From assembly GCA_963721175.1 (NCBI GenBank), contig CAVRIG010000020.1, positions 62,001 through 126,000 on the forward strand: a stretch of DNA of 64,000 nt, given 5' to 3'. The stretch comes from Aliishimia sp963721175 (lineage in GTDB: Bacteria > Pseudomonadota > Alphaproteobacteria > Rhodobacterales > Rhodobacteraceae). The position numbers and the translations under genes were made by a program. This document shows positions 62,402 to 64,000 of the stretch, one piece after another (position 1 is the first letter of the stretch; every line of letters starts with the position of its first letter). A model generated the notes under the pieces. That model had not been told where the DNA came from and ran no database searches. It was given only the letters and a program-made list of their open reading frames with translations.

Positions 62402-63673
62402 ATGACATCCGAAGAATTGAACCTGTCCGATCTCAAGGCGAAGAGCCCCAAGGATCTTCTCGCCATGGCCGAGGACCTGGAGATCGAAAACGCCTCGACC
62501 ATGCGCAAGGGCGAAATGATGTTCCAGATCCTGCGCGAACGGGCGGACGAGGGCTGGGAGGTCTCCGGCGATGGTGTTCTGGAGGTGCTTCAGGACGGGT
62601 TCGGTTTCCTCAGATCGCCGGAAGCGAACTATCTGCCCGGTCCGGACGACATCTATGTCTCACCGGACATGATACGGAAATTTTCTTTGCGGACCGGCGA
62701 TACCATCGATGGCGTCATTCGCGCGCCAGATGATAACGAACGCTACTTCGCATTGACGAGTGTCACCCAGATCAACTTCGGCGATCCGGAAAAATCCCGT
62801 CACAAGATCGCGTTCGACAACCTGACGCCGCTCTATCCGGATGACAGGCTGACGATGGAGACAGCGGATCCGGCAACCAAGGACCGATCGGCGCGAATCA
62901 TCGATCTCGTGTCGCCGATCGGGAAAGGACAGCGATCCTTGATCGTGGCGCCCCCGCGGACCGGCAAGACCGTTTTGCTGCAGAACATCGCGCATTCGAT
63001 CGAGACAAATCATCCGGAATGTTATCTGATCGTTCTGCTCATCGACGAACGGCCGGAAGAAGTGACGGACATGCAACGGTCGGTCAAGGGTGAGGTCGTG
63101 TCGTCAACGTTCGATGAGCCCGCGACACGACACGTCGCGGTGTCGGAGATGGTCATCGAGAAGGCTAAACGGCTGGTCGAGCACAAGCGCGATGTCGTGA
63201 TCCTGCTCGATTCGATCACGCGTCTGGGGCGTGCGTTCAACACCGTGGTGCCGTCGTCGGGCAAGGTTCTGACGGGCGGGGTGGATGCGAACGCGCTTCA
63301 ACGTCCCAAGCGATTTTTCGGGGCGGCGCGGAATATCGAGGAGGGCGGGTCACTGACGATCATTGCGACAGCCCTGATCGACACCGGCAGTCGGATGGAC
63401 GAGGTGATCTTCGAGGAGTTCAAGGGAACGGGCAATTCGGAAATCGTGCTGGACCGAAAGATTGCGGACAAACGGGTCTTCCCGGCCATCGACATCCTGA
63501 AGTCCGGCACGCGGAAAGAGGAATTGCTGGTCGACAAGGGCGACCTGGCGAAAACCTTCGTGCTGCGGAGGATCTTGAACCCGATGGGCACCACGGATGC
63601 GATCGAGTTCCTGATTTCCAAGCTTAAGCAGACTAAGAACAACGCCGAGTTTTTCGATTCGATGAATACGTAA
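62402..63673 (+). CDS. rho: Transcription termination factor Rho
   Basis: Rho is the hexameric RNA helicase that ends many transcripts. The 423-residue protein has an N-terminal Rho_N segment (LNLSDLKAKSPKDLLAMAED), an RNA-binding cold-shock fold (GFGFLRSPEANYLPGPDDIY), Walker A SLIVAPPRTGKTVLLQNIAH, Walker B RDVVILLDSITRLGRAFN, the Q-loop GSGKVLTGGVDANALQRPKR-like region (VVPSSGKVLTGGVDANALQR) and the R-loop GKGQRS-containing first strand. It follows hemJ by 115 bp and precedes mnmE by 27 bp. Confidence 0.95.
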   Translation: MTSEELNLSDLKAKSPKDLLAMAEDLEIENASTMRKGEMMFQILRERADEGWEVSGDGVLEVLQDGFGFLRSPEANYLPGPDDIYVSPDMIRKFSLRTGDTIDGVIRAPDDNERYFALTSVTQINFGDPEKSRHKIAFDNLTPLYPDDRLTMETADPATKDRSARIIDLVSPIGKGQRSLIVAPPRTGKTVLLQNIAHSIETNHPECYLIVLLIDERPEEVTDMQRSVKGEVVSSTFDEPATRHVAVSEMVIEKAKRLVEHKRDVVILLDSITRLGRAFNTVVPSSGKVLTGGVDANALQRPKRFFGAARNIEEGGSLTIIATALIDTGSRMDEVIFEEFKGTGNSEIVLDRKIADKRVFPAIDILKSGTRKEELLVDKGDLAKTFVLRRILNPMGTTDAIEFLISKLKQTKNNAEFFDSMNT

Positions 63674-63700
63674 CTTTTTGTTTAATAACAAAGGGTTAGT

Positions 63701-64000
63701 ATGGATACGATTTTTGCCTTGGCGACGCCGCCGGGCCGGGCGGGCGTAGCTGTCGTCCGGATTTCCGGACCTGAAGCGCTGACCATCTGTCGACGGCTGA
63801 CAGGAAGTGTGCCGAACCCACGCGTCGCAGTTTTGAGGGCCGTTCGGCGTCATAGCGGCGATGTTCTGGATCAGGCGCTCGTGTTGATCTTCCCGGGACC
63901 CGAAAGCTTTACGGGTGAGGATGTGATGGAACTGCACCTTCACGGCAGTGTCGCGATCGTTGATGCCGTGTTGCGTGAGCTTGGATCATTCCCTGACATC
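63701..64000 (+). CDS. mnmE: tRNA modification GTPase MnmE (partial)
   Basis: The first 100 codons are present: MDTIFALATPPGRAGVAVVR, ISGPEALTICRRLTG and FTGEDVMELHLHGSVAIVDA, the N-terminal formyl-tetrahydrofolate-binding domain of MnmE. With MnmG it places the cmnm5 group on U34 of certain tRNAs. The gene runs off the right edge, before the G domain. rho-mnmE is the standard order and mnmG should follow. Confidence 0.93.
   Translation, partial: MDTIFALATPPGRAGVAVVRISGPEALTICRRLTGSVPNPRVAVLRAVRRHSGDVLDQALVLIFPGPESFTGEDVMELHLHGSVAIVDAVLRELGSFPDI

Overview
The window looks like a chromosome segment of a marine-type alphaproteobacterium of the order Rhodobacterales (Roseobacter/Rhodobacteraceae). 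The reasons are a RegA-SenC-RegB redox cluster, a HemD / mitofilin-like / HemY-like operon, and a right-hand block in the order Smr, Tim44-like, FxsA, SecB, DnaQ, CoaE, AroE, Maf, HemJ, Rho, MnmE, which is conserved around the replication origin in this class. No photosynthesis genes are present.

Left part, 1-28796, is accessory. It opens with a sulfatase locus: a DUF992 secreted protein, a Cys-type arylsulfatase and a small helical protein, divergent from a membrane TolB/TPR regulator-like gene. Next come IS66 and IS110 wrecks, then a secreted CARDB protein and a large secreted HExxH metalloprotease that share an N-terminal module. A truncated TauE gene and a LuxR-type regulator with an alpha/beta-hydrolase tail follow. 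Then comes a GntR-controlled CUT2-type sugar ABC transporter (regulator, binding protein, ATPase, two permeases) with a recognisable promoter and operator. After an IS6-like remnant lies a secreted cyanophycinase whose partner isoaspartyl-peptidase gene is cut off by an IS6 insertion. From 21.7 to 28.7 kb is a graveyard of IS6, IS66, IS5 (itself interrupted by an intact IS110), a tyrosine-recombinase tail, IS256, and a truncated HTH/PIN toxin-antitoxin pair. Within it sits an internally repeated VPLPA-CTERM surface protein. The accessory DNA stops exactly at the 3' end of a tRNA-Thr(CGT) gene.

Right part, 28796-64000, is dense core genome. It holds hemY-like / mitofilin-like / hemD against tsaD-gpsA-EVE-DUF1761; a PRC-barrel protein; ahcY; an HD hydrolase and a GNAT; regA with senC-regB; a PAS protein; tsaE-amgK-murU-addB-addA-trxA, nearly all overlapping; hslV-hslU; an MFS carrier; then the origin-proximal block above, ending inside mnmE. 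The roughly 400 bp gap between divergent maf and hemJ is a candidate oriC.

A striking property of the whole window is the number of single-base indels, many of them in homopolymer runs, that break otherwise well-conserved genes. They affect hemD, an HD hydrolase, senC, regB (three or four), hslU, smr, dnaQ, the ABC binding protein and ATPase, the CARDB protein and the LuxR-type gene. Several of these are essential or near essential in relatives, so sequence error is the simplest explanation, and frameshifted core genes are annotated here as genes rather than as decayed pseudogenes.
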